Positions 26,593 to 36,087 are shown, numbered from the stretch's first letter. The stretch is DNA of 64,000 nucleotides from Salinicola halophyticus (GCF_003206695.1 NZ_PZJN01000003.1:455323-519322); one strand, 5' to 3'. Numbers and translations are program-made. Notes: generated from the letters alone by a model not told the origin.

Positions 26593-27492
26593 TCAATCGT
26601 GGTTATAGCCGAGACTCTTCAGCGCACGGTCATCGTCGGACCAGCCGCGTTTGACCTTGACCCAGAGGTTGAGCATGACCTTGCTGTCGAACGCGCGCTC
26701 CATCTCCTGACGCGCCTCGATACCGATCTTCTTGATCCGCTCGCCCTTGTCGCCGATCAGGATCTTCTTCTGGCCCTGACGCTCGACCAGCATAAGCGCG
26801 CTGATGTGAATGACCTTGCCTTCATCGCGAAACTCTTCGATCTCGACGGTCATCTGATAGGGAAGCTCGTCGCCCAGCTGGCGCATGACCTTCTCACGTA
26901 CCAGTTCGGCCGCCAGAAACCGCTGGCTCTTGTTGGTGATCTGGTCATCCGGGAAATAGTGCACGCCCTCGGGCAGACGCTTGGCGACTTCGCCCTCGAG
27001 TTCGGGCACGTTGGTCCCGTCCTTGGCCGAAATCGGCAGGATCGCGGCGAACTCGCGTCTCGCCGAAAGCGATTCCAGCCACGGCAGCAAGGTCGTCTTG
27101 TCCTCGAGCCAATCGACCTTGTTGATCGCCAGGATCACCGGCGCCTCGACATGGGTCAGCTTGTCGAGAACGACCTGATCTTCGTCCGTCCAGCGCGTAC
27201 GATCGACCAGAAACACCACGCAGTCGACATCGCGCAGCGCCTGGGTCGCGGCCTGGTTCATGAACCGGTTAATCGCCTTGTTGCGATCGCGGGTCTGCAG
27301 GTGAATACCCGGCGTATCGACGTAGACGAACTGGACCTCATTCTCGGTCTTGATCCCCATCACCTGATGACGCGTCGTTTGCGGACGACGCGAAGTGATC
27401 GATATCTTCTGCCCCAGGATCCGATTCATCAGGGTCGACTTGCCCACATTGGGGCGCCCGACGATCGCGACGAAACCACAGCTCTGTGTCAT
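26593..27492 (-). CDS. era: GTPase Era
   Basis: 299 residues. The GTPase domain has G1 GRPNVGKST at 12-20, the switch region with [13 protein letters not shown]3 DTPG and G4 NKVD; a C-terminal KH domain follows, with [16 protein letters not shown]. Era binds the 3' end of 16S rRNA during 30S maturation. The start is the ATG at 27492, overlapping the rnc stop by ATGA; a longer frame upstream is the rnc coding region read in another phase. Confidence 0.96.
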   Translation of the reverse strand: MTQSCGFVAIVGRPNVGKSTLMNRILGQKISITSRRPQTTRHQVMGIKTENEVQFVYVDTPGIHLQTRDRNKAINRFMNQAATQALRDVDCVVFLVDRTRWTDEDQVVLDKLTHVEAPVILAINKVDWLEDKTTLLPWLESLSARREFAAILPISAKDGTNVPELEGEVAKRLPEGVHYFPDDQITNKSQRFLAAELVREKVMRQLGDELPYQMTVEIEEFRDEGKVIHISALMLVERQGQKKILIGDKGERIKKIGIEARQEMERAFDSKVMLNLWVKVKRGWSDDDRALKSLGYNHD

Positions 27493-28187
27493 TGGCGCTT
27501 GCCCTTTGAGGGTTCGAGTTTGGACAACGCAAGTTCGGCGGCCTGCTGTTCGGCGATGCGCCGACTGGAGCCCTCTCCTAGCGTCGGCGATTCGTCGCCC
27601 AGCATCGAGACGTGACACTCGACGCTGAAGGTCTGGGAGTGTGCTTCACCCTCGACCGAAATCACCTCGTAGCGCGGCAGCGCCTGCTGGCGAGACTGCA
27701 GAAACTCCTGCAGTCGCGTCTTGGGATCCTTCTGCGTATTGTGCAGATCGATCGCCTCCAGCCGGGTACCGAACCAGGCCAGCACGCGGCTTCGCGCCAC
27801 ATCCATGCCGGCATCGAGATAGATGGCGCCGATGACCCCTTCCAAGGCGTCGGCGAGAATCGAATCGCGCCGATGTCCGCCGCTTTTCATCTCCCCTGAG
27901 CCCAGCCGCAGACAGCCGCCCAGTTCGAATTCGCGAGCCACCACGGCCAGCGTCTGACCCTTGACCAGGCCTGCCCGCAGCCGGGATAGCTGACCTTCGC
28001 GTGCGGCCGGAAAGCGCTTGAACAACGCTTCACCGATCACGAAATTGACGATCGAGTCTCCCAGAAACTCGAGTCTTTCGTTGTTGGAACCGCCGACGCT
28101 TCGATGCGTCAGGGCCAGTTCCAGCAGCGCCGGGTCACGAAAGTCGTGGCCGATACGACGGCTGAAGCCTTGCAGAGGATCACTCAC
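27489..28187 (-). CDS. rnc: Ribonuclease III
   Basis: 232 residues. The catalytic signature is [12 protein letters not shown] with E40 and D44, and a double-stranded RNA-binding domain begins near residue 157. It cuts double-stranded RNA in rRNA precursors and mRNA leaders. It lies between lepB and era, with era translationally coupled. The roughly 190-bp gap upstream carries a strong stem-loop (28259-28287) that could be a self-cleavage site, as known for the E. coli rnc leader. Confidence 0.96.
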   Translation of the reverse strand: MSDPLQGFSRRIGHDFRDPALLELALTHRSVGGSNNERLEFLGDSIVNFVIGEALFKRFPAAREGQLSRLRAGLVKGQTLAVVAREFELGGCLRLGSGEMKSGGHRRDSILADALEGVIGAIYLDAGMDVARSRVLAWFGTRLEAIDLHNTQKDPKTRLQEFLQSRQQALPRYEVISVEGEAHSQTFSVECHVSMLGDESPTLGEGSSRRIAEQQAAELALSKLEPSKGKRQ

Positions 28188-28258
28188 GTCATTCCCATTG
28201 AGTCGTTATCTTTGAACCAAGTCTTATTTGAAACAAAGAGTCGTTGTCTTCGAAGCAA

Positions 28259-28287
28259 AGCGGGCGCGGGATAGCCCGTCGCCCGCT
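28259..28287 (-). promoter_or_regulatory. Stem-loop in the lepB-rnc gap
   Basis: AGCGGGCG pairs with CGCCCGCT and, inside, CGGG with CCCG around ATAG, giving 12 pairs with a one-base bulge. On the minus strand TTTGC follows. It could be the lepB terminator or an RNase III target in the rnc leader. Between it and rnc lie two imperfect copies of gagtcgttatctttgaa (about 28199 and 28238). Confidence 0.55.
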
Positions 28288-28376
28288 CCGCGAGTTGCTG
28301 CGTCACTGCCGTTACCTGAACCCGATGGTCTCGGCGGGTGGCGCAGCGGTTGCTTTAGCTTCCGGCTATATAAGGA

Positions 28377-29165
28377 TCAGTTTATCTGTCGCACCGTACT
28401 GAAGCTAGGTAATCCACCATCCCAGTGCATCCACACCGCGAACGCCTTGCCGACGATATTCTTCTCCGGCACGAAGCCCCAGTAGCGGCTGTCGTTGGAA
28501 TGATCGCGGTTGTCGCCCATCATGAAATATTCATGATCGGGAACCACGATCTCCCGCATCTGCGGCCCGGGGCTCTGCGGATTGTTGAAAATACTGTGAT
28601 CGACATCGCCGAGATGCTCTGTGAACAGCTCTTCGCCGGGCGCCTCCGCCGGATCGGAGTCGGCCATCGACTTGGATACCGGTTCGCCGTTGACGTAGAG
28701 CTGCTTGTTCTCGTAGCGAATGCGATCGCCAGGCAAGCCGATGACGCGCTTGATGAAGTTGACCGACGGGTCCTCCGGGAATCGGAAGACCATGACGTCA
28801 CCCCGCTCCGGCTCGCCCAGATCCGCAATTTCGGTATTGACGACCGGCAGTCGCAGGCCGTAGCTGAACTTGTTGACCAGGATGAAATCGCCGATCTCGA
28901 GCGTCGGACGCATGGAACCGGAAGGAATCTGGAACGGTTCGATGATGAAGCTGCGCAGCACCAGCACGATCAGCAGCACGGGAAAGAACGAGCGAGCGTA
29001 ATCGACCGGCCAGGGATCCTTGAACTCTGCGGTCTTGCCATCGCCCTTGGCTTCGGCATCGGCCCGCTGACGTCGATGACGTGAGCGACGCCAGAACAGG
29101 CTGTCCAGCAACCAGACGAGCCCTGTGATGGCGACAGCCAATACCAGTAACAGCGAAAAATCCAT
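28377..29165 (-). CDS. lepB: Signal peptidase I
   Basis: 262 residues. Two N-terminal membrane segments (about 3-22 and 58-76) anchor a periplasmic catalytic domain with serine S84 in PSGSMRPT and lysine K139 in NFIKRVIGLPGDRI. It removes signal peptides from exported proteins. It is 11 bp downstream of lepA, as in most proteobacteria. In Pseudomonas a DUF4845 gene lies between lepB and rnc; here it is absent and the gap is 189 bp. Confidence 0.96.
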   Translation of the reverse strand: MDFSLLLVLAVAITGLVWLLDSLFWRRSRHRRQRADAEAKGDGKTAEFKDPWPVDYARSFFPVLLIVLVLRSFIIEPFQIPSGSMRPTLEIGDFILVNKFSYGLRLPVVNTEIADLGEPERGDVMVFRFPEDPSVNFIKRVIGLPGDRIRYENKQLYVNGEPVSKSMADSDPAEAPGEELFTEHLGDVDHSIFNNPQSPGPQMREIVVPDHEYFMMGDNRDHSNDSRYWGFVPEKNIVGKAFAVWMHWDGGLPSFSTVRQIN

Positions 29166-29176
29166 GACCTGTTTTC

Positions 29177-30994
29177 CTACTCGTTCATTTTGAGAACGGC
29201 AAGGAACGCATCCTGGGGTATTTCGACACGACCCACCTGCTTCATGCGTTTCTTGCCGGCTTTCTGCTTCTCCAGCAGTTTCTTCTTGCGTGACGTATCA
29301 CCGCCGTAACATTTGGCCGTCACGTTCTTGCGCAGCGCCTTGACCGTGGATCTCGCGACCACGCTGCCGCCGATTGTCGCCTGGACGGCGACGTCGAACA
29401 TCTGACGCGGGATCAGCTCTTTCATCTTGTCGACCAGAATGCGGCCGCGAGAGTGGGCATGATCGCGATGAATGATCAGCGCCAGGGCATCGACACGCTC
29501 CCCGTTGATGAGGATATCCAGGCGCACCAGCTTGGCCGTCTCGAAACGCTCGAAGCTGTAGTCGAGAGACGCATAACCCTTGGAGATCGACTTGAGACGG
29601 TCGAAGAAATCCATCACGACTTCGGCCATCGGCAGTTCGTAGACGAGCTGCATCTGGTTGCCCAGCACCTGCATGTCGAGCTGCACGCCACGCCGATTGA
29701 CGCATTCGGAGATGACGTTGCCCACATACTCCTGCGGGACCAGAATGCTGGCGCGCACGATCGGCTCGCGCATCTCCGCCACGTTGGCCATGTCCGGCAG
29801 CTTCGACGGGTTGGAAATGGTGACCAGCTCGCCGTTGTCCATCAGGATTTCGTAGTTGACCGTGGGCGCCGTGGTCAGCAGATCGATGTCGTATTCGCGT
29901 TCCAGCCGCTCCTGGACGATCTCCATGTGCAGCGTGCCCAGGAAACCGACACGGAAGCCGAACCCGAGCGCATCGGAATTTTCCGGCACGTAATCGAGCG
30001 AGGCATCGTTGAGCGCCAGCTTCTCGAGCGCGTCGCGGAAGTCCTCGTAGTCATCGGAACTGATCGGGAACATGCCCGCGTAGACCTGCGGCTTCACCTT
30101 CTGGAAACCGGGCAGACGCGGCACGTCCTTGGTCTTGGTATGCGTGATGGTGTCGCCCACCGGCGCGCCCTGGATATCCTTGATCCCGGCGATGACGAAG
30201 CCGACTTCGCCAGCCCGCAGGATACCGGTGGAATTCTGCTTGGGCGTGAAATAGCCGATATCGGTCACGTCCCAGTCGCGACCGGTCGACTTCATGCGGA
30301 TCTTGTCGCCCTTTTTCAGCGTGCCATCGAACAGCCGCACCAGCGACACGACGCCCTGATAATTATCGAACCAGGAGTCGATGATCAGCGCCTGGAGATC
30401 GCCTTCACGATCCCCCTGGGGTGGCGGTATGTCGCGAACGAGACGCTCGAGCAGCAGATCGATATTGAGACCGCTCTTGGCCGACACGCGTATGGCATCC
30501 TGCGCGTCGAGGCCGATGATCTCCTCGATCTCGTGAGCCACCTTATCCGGATCGGCCTGGGGCAGGTCCATCTTGTTGAGAACCGGGATGACTTCCAGAT
30601 TCTGCTCGATGGCGGTGTAACAGTTGGCGACAGACTGCGCCTCGACGCCCTGGCCCGCGTCGACCACCAGCAACGCCCCTTCGCAGGCGTAGAGCGAGCG
30701 CGACACCTCGTAGGAGAAGTCGACGTGCCCCGGTGTATCGATGAAGTTGAGCTGATAGGTATGACCATCCTGCGCCTGATAGTCGAGCGTGACCGACTGC
30801 GCCTTGATGGTGATGCCCCGCTCGCGTTCGAGATCCATCGAATCGAGCACCTGCTCCTTGAGCTCGCGATCCGTCAGCCCCCCGCAGAACTGGATGATGC
30901 GATCCGCCAGGGTGGATTTGCCATGGTCGATATGGGCGATGATCGAGAAGTTGCGAATGAACTTCAGTTGCTCGTTACTTGCAGCGTCTGCCAT
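29177..30994 (-). CDS. lepA: Elongation factor 4 (LepA)
   Basis: 605 residues, a translational GTPase with G1 AHIDHGKST at 20-28, DTPGHVDF and NKMD motifs, EF-G-like domains II, III and V, and the unique LepA C-terminal domain ([16 protein letters not shown], then [25 protein letters not shown]). It acts on ribosomes under stress and in 30S assembly. The ATG at 30994 has AAGG six bases upstream. It is followed closely by lepB. Confidence 0.97.
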   Translation of the reverse strand: MADAASNEQLKFIRNFSIIAHIDHGKSTLADRIIQFCGGLTDRELKEQVLDSMDLERERGITIKAQSVTLDYQAQDGHTYQLNFIDTPGHVDFSYEVSRSLYACEGALLVVDAGQGVEAQSVANCYTAIEQNLEVIPVLNKMDLPQADPDKVAHEIEEIIGLDAQDAIRVSAKSGLNIDLLLERLVRDIPPPQGDREGDLQALIIDSWFDNYQGVVSLVRLFDGTLKKGDKIRMKSTGRDWDVTDIGYFTPKQNSTGILRAGEVGFVIAGIKDIQGAPVGDTITHTKTKDVPRLPGFQKVKPQVYAGMFPISSDDYEDFRDALEKLALNDASLDYVPENSDALGFGFRVGFLGTLHMEIVQERLEREYDIDLLTTAPTVNYEILMDNGELVTISNPSKLPDMANVAEMREPIVRASILVPQEYVGNVISECVNRRGVQLDMQVLGNQMQLVYELPMAEVVMDFFDRLKSISKGYASLDYSFERFETAKLVRLDILINGERVDALALIIHRDHAHSRGRILVDKMKELIPRQMFDVAVQATIGGSVVARSTVKALRKNVTAKCYGGDTSRKKKLLEKQKAGKKRMKQVGRVEIPQDAFLAVLKMNE

Positions 30995-31121
30995 TTAAGC
31001 CTTACCGGTCATTTGTACACGCGCAGTCCGCACGGAGTGCTGTAGCCAAGTCGCGCGGTCGATTTCGAATTGGGCGCATTGTACCGACAAGGCCGGGGCA
31101 AAGACAGCGACAACCGGAACG

Positions 31122-31151
31122 CACACAGCCCCGCCAAAGCGGGGCTGTGTG
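31122..31151 (-). terminator. mucD terminator hairpin
   Basis: A 13-bp perfect stem, CACACAGCCCCGC with its complement around a four-base loop, lies 34 bp beyond the mucD stop. No T-run follows on the minus strand. Confidence 0.6.
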
Positions 31152-31184
31152 AAGCTGCAACGTGTTGCTGTCGCGTCACCCGGC

Positions 31185-32609
31185 TCAGTCGCCGGACTTC
31201 AGGCGCAGTGCCACGAACAGCGAGTTGCCATCACGCACGATTCGCACCGGAATCGCGCGATCGTCATCGGCTTTCTTGACCGCGTCGATCAACTGGTCGG
31301 CGCTGTCGATCGGCTTCTGATCGAAACTGACGACCACATCCCCCGGCTGAATACCTGCGGAAGCCGCCGCGCCACGCGGATCGACGCGACGCACCAGCGC
31401 GCCCTTGTCGATATCCAGCTGCTGTTTCTCCTGATCGTTGAGATCGCTGACCGCGATACCCAACTGGGTCTGATCGTTGGAGGATTCGCTGGATGGCGAA
31501 CCGTCGGCGGCCATCTCTTCCGGCCAATCCCCTACGGTCACGTCGATGTCGCGCTCGGTACCGTCACGCATGACCTGAAGCTTGACCTCATCGCCCGGCG
31601 ACACCTGACCGACCACGCGGGGCAGCGTAGTGGAGTCCTGAATATCCGACCCGTTGGCGCTCAGAATCACGTCGCCTGCCTTCAGACCGGCCTTCTGGGC
31701 AGGGCTGTCATCGCTGACATCCGATACCAGCGCACCGTTGGTGCCGTCGAGGCCGAACGATTCGGCAAGATCCTTGGACACCGGCTGAATCACCACGCCC
31801 AACCAGCCGCGGCTGACATGACCTTCGGTGCGCAGCTGATCGGCGACATTCATGGCAACGCTGATCGGTACCGCGAACGATAGACCCATGAAACCGCCAC
31901 TACGCGTATAGATCTGCGAATTGATACCCACGACCTCGCCGTCGAGGTTGAACAGCGGCCCGCCGGAGTTGCCTGGGTTGATCGCTACATCGGTCTGGAT
32001 GAACGGCACGTAGGTCTCGCTCGGCAGCGTGCGGTTGATGGCGCTGACGATGCCGGCCGTCACCGAATGGTCGAAACCGAACGGAGAGCCGATGGCGGCA
32101 ACCCACTCGCCGGCCTCGAGATCGTCTGAGTCACCGATCTTCAACGTCGGCAGATCTTTGGCGTCGACCTTGAGCAACGCCACGTCGGTGCGGGTGTCGG
32201 AACCCACCAGCTTGGCCGGCAGCTCACGCCGATCGTTCAGCCGCACCATGATCTCGTCGGCATCCTTGACCACGTGGGCGTTGGTCAGAATGTAGCCATC
32301 CTTACGAATGACGAATCCCGACCCAAGGGATTTACGCTCCTCCTCTTCACCCTGGCCGCCTGGGCTACCGGGGATCTGCGGCATCTGATCGCCGAAGAAA
32401 CGTCGGAATATCTCGGGGACGTCCTGCTGACCGTAAGGGCCGCTGGACGCGCTGACACTGCTGGTCGTGGCGATGTTGACGACGCCGGGCGCAGCCTGTT
32501 TGACCAGTTTGGTAAAGTCGGGCAGTTCGCGTGCCTGTGCCGCCTGAACGGACAATAACGTCACGGCCATCAAGAGCCACGGAGCGAACCATCTTGTCAT
32601 GCGTTCCAT
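31185..32609 (-). CDS. mucD: Periplasmic serine protease MucD (DegP/HtrA family)
   Basis: 474 residues. A signal peptide ends near residue 27 (VQAAQA/RELP). The trypsin-like triad is H112 (NAHVV), D142 (RTDVALL) and S215 (GNSGGPL), followed by two PDZ domains. It degrades misfolded envelope proteins and restrains the sigma-E/AlgU response. I use the ATG at 32609, which has AGGAG 5-6 bases upstream; a GTG two codons earlier is the alternative. It is separated from mucB by 363 bp; in Pseudomonas the equivalent genes are joined through mucC, which is missing here. Confidence 0.93.
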   Translation of the reverse strand: MERMTRWFAPWLLMAVTLLSVQAAQARELPDFTKLVKQAAPGVVNIATTSSVSASSGPYGQQDVPEIFRRFFGDQMPQIPGSPGGQGEEEERKSLGSGFVIRKDGYILTNAHVVKDADEIMVRLNDRRELPAKLVGSDTRTDVALLKVDAKDLPTLKIGDSDDLEAGEWVAAIGSPFGFDHSVTAGIVSAINRTLPSETYVPFIQTDVAINPGNSGGPLFNLDGEVVGINSQIYTRSGGFMGLSFAVPISVAMNVADQLRTEGHVSRGWLGVVIQPVSKDLAESFGLDGTNGALVSDVSDDSPAQKAGLKAGDVILSANGSDIQDSTTLPRVVGQVSPGDEVKLQVMRDGTERDIDVTVGDWPEEMAADGSPSSESSNDQTQLGIAVSDLNDQEKQQLDIDKGALVRRVDPRGAAASAGIQPGDVVVSFDQKPIDSADQLIDAVKKADDDRAIPVRIVRDGNSLFVALRLKSGD

Positions 32610-32753
32610 AAACACTCCTAAACATCGATGAAGACTCTGAGAGTCACACGTTGAGAAGATCGATGGCCGTGAGGGGTAAATTAAGCGCCGCTGATAAACC
32701 TCACGTCATCGCATCATCGCCGCGGCTGATGACAAGACGCGGCGACCACAGTC

Positions 32754-32780
32754 ATTGATACGAAAAACCAGCAAGAGTTC
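32754..32780 (-). promoter_or_regulatory. Possible sigma-E-type promoter for mucD
   Basis: In the 363-bp mucB-mucD gap (32610-32972) GAACTC at 32775-32780 and TCAAT at 32754-32758 are 16 bp apart on the minus strand. They resemble the GAACTT-N16-TCTGA promoter of AlgU/sigma-E only loosely at the -10. The leader would be about 140 nt. The remainder of the gap shows no gene. Confidence 0.3.
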
Positions 32781-32951
32781 AACGGGATGTAAAGTTTCTT
32801 TGCAGCGGCGGCCGCCATCGGCTCGCTATCGCCAATGGCTATCGACGACCGGACGGCACGGAAGAAACAGGACCCGACAGCGGCGGTTCAGACATTGGCC
32901 CATGCTCGGGAATGCCATCAGAAGCTACAGGGAAGGACCGTCAGGAACCAC

Positions 32952-33001
32952 CAGCGGAACTATTCAGCGGAACTATTCAGCGGAACTATCAGCGGAGCTG
33001 T
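32952..33001 (-). repeat. 12-13-bp tandem repeats across the mucB stop
   Basis: About 3.8 copies of cagcggaactatt (two of 13 bp, then two of 12 bp) cover the last codons of mucB and its stop codon at 32973-32975. A change in copy number would alter the C-terminus because the 13-bp units are not multiples of three. Confidence 0.8.
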
Positions 33002-34031
33002 CATCGACACTATCGGCAGTGGTGTCGCTGGCGCCGTCTTCATCATTCCACGCCACGCTCGAGGCGATGCGTGCCAGCACCTCGGCCGGGGCCTCCCCTA
33101 GCACCAGTATCTGCATGGGCCGACCCTGATGAATCACATGGCGAACAGCGCCGTAGGAGATACCCAGACGATGAATGCCCGCCAGCAAGGCGCGCCGGTC
33201 ATTGGCCATGGGTTCGACGAACAGGCTGATGCTGGTCAGGCCGTCGCTGTAAAGGCGATGCTCCACCCGAGCACTCTGGTCAGGGCTTTCCGGGGGAATC
33301 GGCTGCGCGGTAAAACCCGCAGGCAGCCACTGCGCATGCCACGGGGAGTCCGCAGGCTGGAGGCCTGGCCCGAGACGCAACGTGCCGGCATAGAGCTTGG
33401 GCTTTTGAAGATCGGTTATCTGGAAGGTTTCGAGAATCTGCCCGTCGATGCCGATCATCTCGCGCTTGAGCGGCAACGCTGTCTCGCGATCGAGCCATAG
33501 GCGGTAGCCGTAGCGCAGCCCGTCCTGCGGTTCGACATCGAGTCGCCATGCCGGGCGGCCGGCGATCCGCTCGAGCGCCATCGGTTGGAGTTCGTAGTGT
33601 CCGACGATCTGGCGAGTGAGCTCGGCGGGTGCGACGCCGGCCGAGAAGCCCAGGGCGCTCTTTTTCGAGCCCTGGCCTACGCTGCCTCGCTTTTCCACAG
33701 CGATGGGCGGGCCATCAAGGAATCTGGCGGACTCGGTCTCGACCCCGTTTTCGACGCTATGGGTCAGCGCCAGCGTTCTGACACCATCGAAGCTGATGCG
33801 GACGGCACGCGCTCCGAAGTTGTAGCAGTGGCTGGCCCAGAGACTGCGCTGAAACAACGCATAGGGGGAGACATCACTGTCGCTATCCGCGCCAAGATTA
33901 CCGAGATCACCGCAGTCGAACGTCTCCTGGGCGGTTCGATCATCGGCAAGCGATGACGCCGGCATGGCAGCCGACGCTGCCACTACGGCGAATACCGCGG
34001 CCCAAGGGGCCCGAGGGGAGATCCGGAACAT
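32973..34031 (-). CDS. mucB: Sigma-E regulatory protein MucB/RseB
   Basis: 352-residue periplasmic protein with a signal peptide ending near residue 30 (MPASSLA/DD) and the two RseB domains, a LolA-like lipid/peptide sensor (about 40-210) and a smaller C-terminal domain (about 220-335). It binds the periplasmic part of MucA/RseA and shields it from DegS-type cleavage. The ATG shares one base with the mucA stop (TGATG), indicating translational coupling. The C-terminal tail (DDEDGASDTTADSVDDSS-like) is acidic and repeat-encoded. Confidence 0.88.
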   Translation of the reverse strand: MFRISPRAPWAAVFAVVAASAAMPASSLADDRTAQETFDCGDLGNLGADSDSDVSPYALFQRSLWASHCYNFGARAVRISFDGVRTLALTHSVENGVETESARFLDGPPIAVEKRGSVGQGSKKSALGFSAGVAPAELTRQIVGHYELQPMALERIAGRPAWRLDVEPQDGLRYGYRLWLDRETALPLKREMIGIDGQILETFQITDLQKPKLYAGTLRLGPGLQPADSPWHAQWLPAGFTAQPIPPESPDQSARVEHRLYSDGLTSISLFVEPMANDRRALLAGIHRLGISYGAVRHVIHQGRPMQILVLGEAPAEVLARIASSVAWNDEDGASDTTADSVDDSSADSSAE

Positions 34032-34819
34032 CAACGCGCGTCCGTGGCTCCGGCGCCGTCGATCTGGGCGGACAGGCCACCCGGCGTGCGCAGCAATGGC
34101 ATCCAGTTGTCACCGGTGCTGTACGCGGCCCCAACAGAATGACGCTCGAGATAGGATTGCAGCGTCTGCGCCTGCTCTCTGTCGATATTGGGCGACTGAC
34201 GCGTGCTTGGAGACATGAACATCGGCTGCATGACCTGCTCACCGACGGTCATCAACCCGCTGTTACCGCCGTTACCCGGGTTGCCACTGCCAAAGCTGCC
34301 AGCGCCACCCAGCGCATACGGCAGGCCGTTGGAGATGGGCGCCTGCATGGAAGCCTGCATCGCACCGCCCTGCCCGCCTGACATCTCTTCCGAGGCCAGC
34401 GAAGGCTGTGCCCCTGCCGACGAAGCCGCTCCACTGCTGGACGCGACGTCCGGCGATAACGTGGTGCCACCACCAAACTGGCTGTTGTAGACCTGAACGC
34501 CGGTGATCACCATCAGCGATACCGCGGCCGCAACGGCGGCTCCACTCATCATCGAGAACGAATGGCGCCTCGTCGGTTCGCTACCGGACTCCCGAACCGG
34601 CTGCGGCTCGTCGGCAATGGCAGCCATCACATCGCGGGAAATATCGATGTCGACGATCGCATCGCGCTCACGTCGCATCATGCTTCGAGCCAGATGATAT
34701 CGACGCCAGGTGTCGCCCTCTTGCGAGGCCGTACCCATCGTCTTGAGAACTCGTCTCAGGTCGAATTCATCGGCTTCGTTATCCATCAGTGCGGAAAAAG
34801 ACTCGTGCACCTGTTTCAT
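34031..34819 (-). CDS. mucA: Anti-sigma factor MucA/RseA
   Basis: 262 residues. The cytoplasmic anti-sigma domain (1-75) starts MKQVHESFSALMDNEADEFDLRRVL and holds the WRRYHLARSMMR helix that grips region 4 of the sigma factor. One membrane helix spans about 89-110. The periplasmic region is long and rich in Gly, Ser, Gln and Met, with low complexity at about 165-205. Regulated proteolysis releases RpoE/AlgU. The ATG at 34819 has GAGGG 7 bases upstream; the longer frame is not used. It is larger than P. aeruginosa MucA (194 residues). Confidence 0.88.
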   Translation of the reverse strand: MKQVHESFSALMDNEADEFDLRRVLKTMGTASQEGDTWRRYHLARSMMRRERDAIVDIDISRDVMAAIADEPQPVRESGSEPTRRHSFSMMSGAAVAAAVSLMVITGVQVYNSQFGGGTTLSPDVASSSGAASSAGAQPSLASEEMSGGQGGAMQASMQAPISNGLPYALGGAGSFGSGNPGNGGNSGLMTVGEQVMQPMFMSPSTRQSPNIDREQAQTLQSYLERHSVGAAYSTGDNWMPLLRTPGGLSAQIDGAGATDAR

Positions 34820-34875
34820 GATTACACCCTCACACTCGGCCTTGCGGCTCGCCACGTGTTGAATGACGGCAACGT

Positions 34876-35037
34876 TCAGAATGACATTGGGAGGCCGTCA
34901 GCTCGATCTGCGCCTTTCGAGACACGCAAGCTCAACCTCTGTGTCACCGGCTCATCGTGACCGGGAGCCCCGGTCGACGACGCCTTGGCCATCACCTGCG
35001 CTGCCTTGGCTATCATCTGCCCTGCCTTGGCTATCAT
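34876..35037 (-). CDS. Possible 53-residue protein with heptad repeats
   Basis: A frame of 53 codons opens with an ATG in the 375-bp gap between rpoE and mucA. The first 21 residues are three heptads MIAKAGQ, MIAKAAQ and VMAKASS, encoded by 21-bp repeats; the rest is polar. AAGG lies only 4 bases before the ATG, closer than ideal, and an in-frame stop lies just upstream. The repeat unit of exactly seven codons keeps the frame open, which could be chance. I recognise no family. It might be a small membrane-surface or regulatory peptide, or not a gene. Confidence 0.25.
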   Translation of the reverse strand: MIAKAGQMIAKAAQVMAKASSTGAPGHDEPVTQRLSLRVSKGADRADGLPMSF

Positions 35038-35044
35038 CTGCCCT
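34982..35044. repeat. Three 21-bp tandem repeats between rpoE and mucA
   Basis: Units at 34982-35002, 35003-35023 and 35024-35044 follow gccttggctatcatctgccct with the first copy diverging at three positions. The gap (34820-35194) is far longer than the few tens of bases usual between algU and mucA. Confidence 0.9.
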
Positions 35045-35194
35045 TACTACGACGACAAAAATCGACGACAGTTCATTTTCGATTCATCTTTCACTCGCTG
35101 ACCGTCGCCAACTTCCAGCGAAGACCGATGAATCCCTCACCGGACGCGGCGCGCCTCTCGCCGAAACATCCGCGCATGAGCACCTCTACATCAT

Positions 35195-35800
35195 TCACGA
35201 ATCATTGACCGCATTGCCCGTACCATGTTCCAGCAGCGGCTCGATATGTTTATCGACGGCTTCACGGGCCCGAAATATCCGCGAGCGCACGGTACCCACC
35301 GGGCACTCCATGATCGTGGCGATATCTTCGTAGGAGAGCCCATCGAACTCACGCAGGGTGATCGCGGTACGCAGATCGTCAGGCAGCTTATCGATCGCTT
35401 CGAACACCGCCGCTTCGAGCTGGTCACGGGCAATCGCCGCCTCGGGGGATTCGATATCCGATAGCCGTCCGCTCTGATCGACGATCTCGGCATCACTGAT
35501 GTCGAGATCGCTGCCGGGCGGACGACGCCCCCGCGATACCAGATAATTCTTCGCCGTATTGATGGCGATTCGATACATCCAGGTATAGAAGGCACTCTCG
35601 GCGCGGAAGCTTCCCAACGCACGATAGGCCTTGATGAAAGCTTCCTGGGCAACGTCCTGAACTTCGGAATGATCCTGAACATAACGGCTGATCAAGCCGA
35701 GGATCTTGTGCTGATACTTCTTGACCAGGAGATCGAAAGCTCGGCTATCTCCTTTCTGCGCGCGTTCTACGAGCTGTTGGTCGGTCTCTCGGACACCCAT
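35195..35800 (-). CDS. rpoE: RNA polymerase sigma factor RpoE/AlgU
   Basis: 201-residue ECF sigma factor. Region 2 (about 23-88) includes QDVAQEAFIKAYRALGSFR and FYTWMYRIAINTAKNYL; region 4 (about 130-185) includes LPDDLRTAITLREFDGLSYEDIATIMECPVGTVRSR. It drives the envelope-stress regulon, normally including its own operon, and is held by MucA. It heads the rpoE-mucA-mucB set. The protein is typical in length and sequence; only the gap behind it is unusual. The upstream 360 bp to the DAHP synthase gene have no coding content. Confidence 0.95.
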   Translation of the reverse strand: MGVRETDQQLVERAQKGDSRAFDLLVKKYQHKILGLISRYVQDHSEVQDVAQEAFIKAYRALGSFRAESAFYTWMYRIAINTAKNYLVSRGRRPPGSDLDISDAEIVDQSGRLSDIESPEAAIARDQLEAAVFEAIDKLPDDLRTAITLREFDGLSYEDIATIMECPVGTVRSRIFRAREAVDKHIEPLLEHGTGNAVNDS

Positions 35801-35950
35801 TCAGACCCTCCCCGTACAGTGGGGGACGGAAAACGGCGGAAGCGGAAGTCGAGTGACAGCGCGGCGGTGACAAGTGTGGTGACTAGGAAACAATACGCTC
35901 ATGATCCAACCTGGAGCCCTCGAGCTCGCGATTCAATGACAGGCGTGCAA

Positions 35951-35959
35951 CTTATAACA
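35951..35959 (-). promoter_or_regulatory. Possible extended -10 promoter for rpoE
   Basis: In the 360-bp gap 35801-36160 the minus strand carries TG-T-TATAAG, an extended -10 box, about 150 bp before the rpoE start. No good -35 pairs with it. I did not find a clear sigma-E autoregulatory promoter, and no other feature in this gap besides the possible aroG promoter. Confidence 0.3.
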
Positions 35960-36087
35960 GAAACGCTGGATTAGCACGCGAAGCTGCCCCGGCGTTTGGG
36001 TTTTATCATGCCCCATCAAACTATCATTCCGGGCTCGATTTCCTGAAATTCGACCCGGTCTCGCGGCTCGACGACAGCCCGAAAGTT

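Noticed and set aside
29453-31045. 530-residue open frame on the plus strand opposite lepA
   Set aside because: It is the antisense shadow of lepA, rich in His, Arg and Asp as expected from reversed GC-rich codons, with no family motif.
34982-35044. A short CRISPR-like array
   Set aside because: The 21-bp units are directly adjacent, with no spacers; there are no cas genes in the window.
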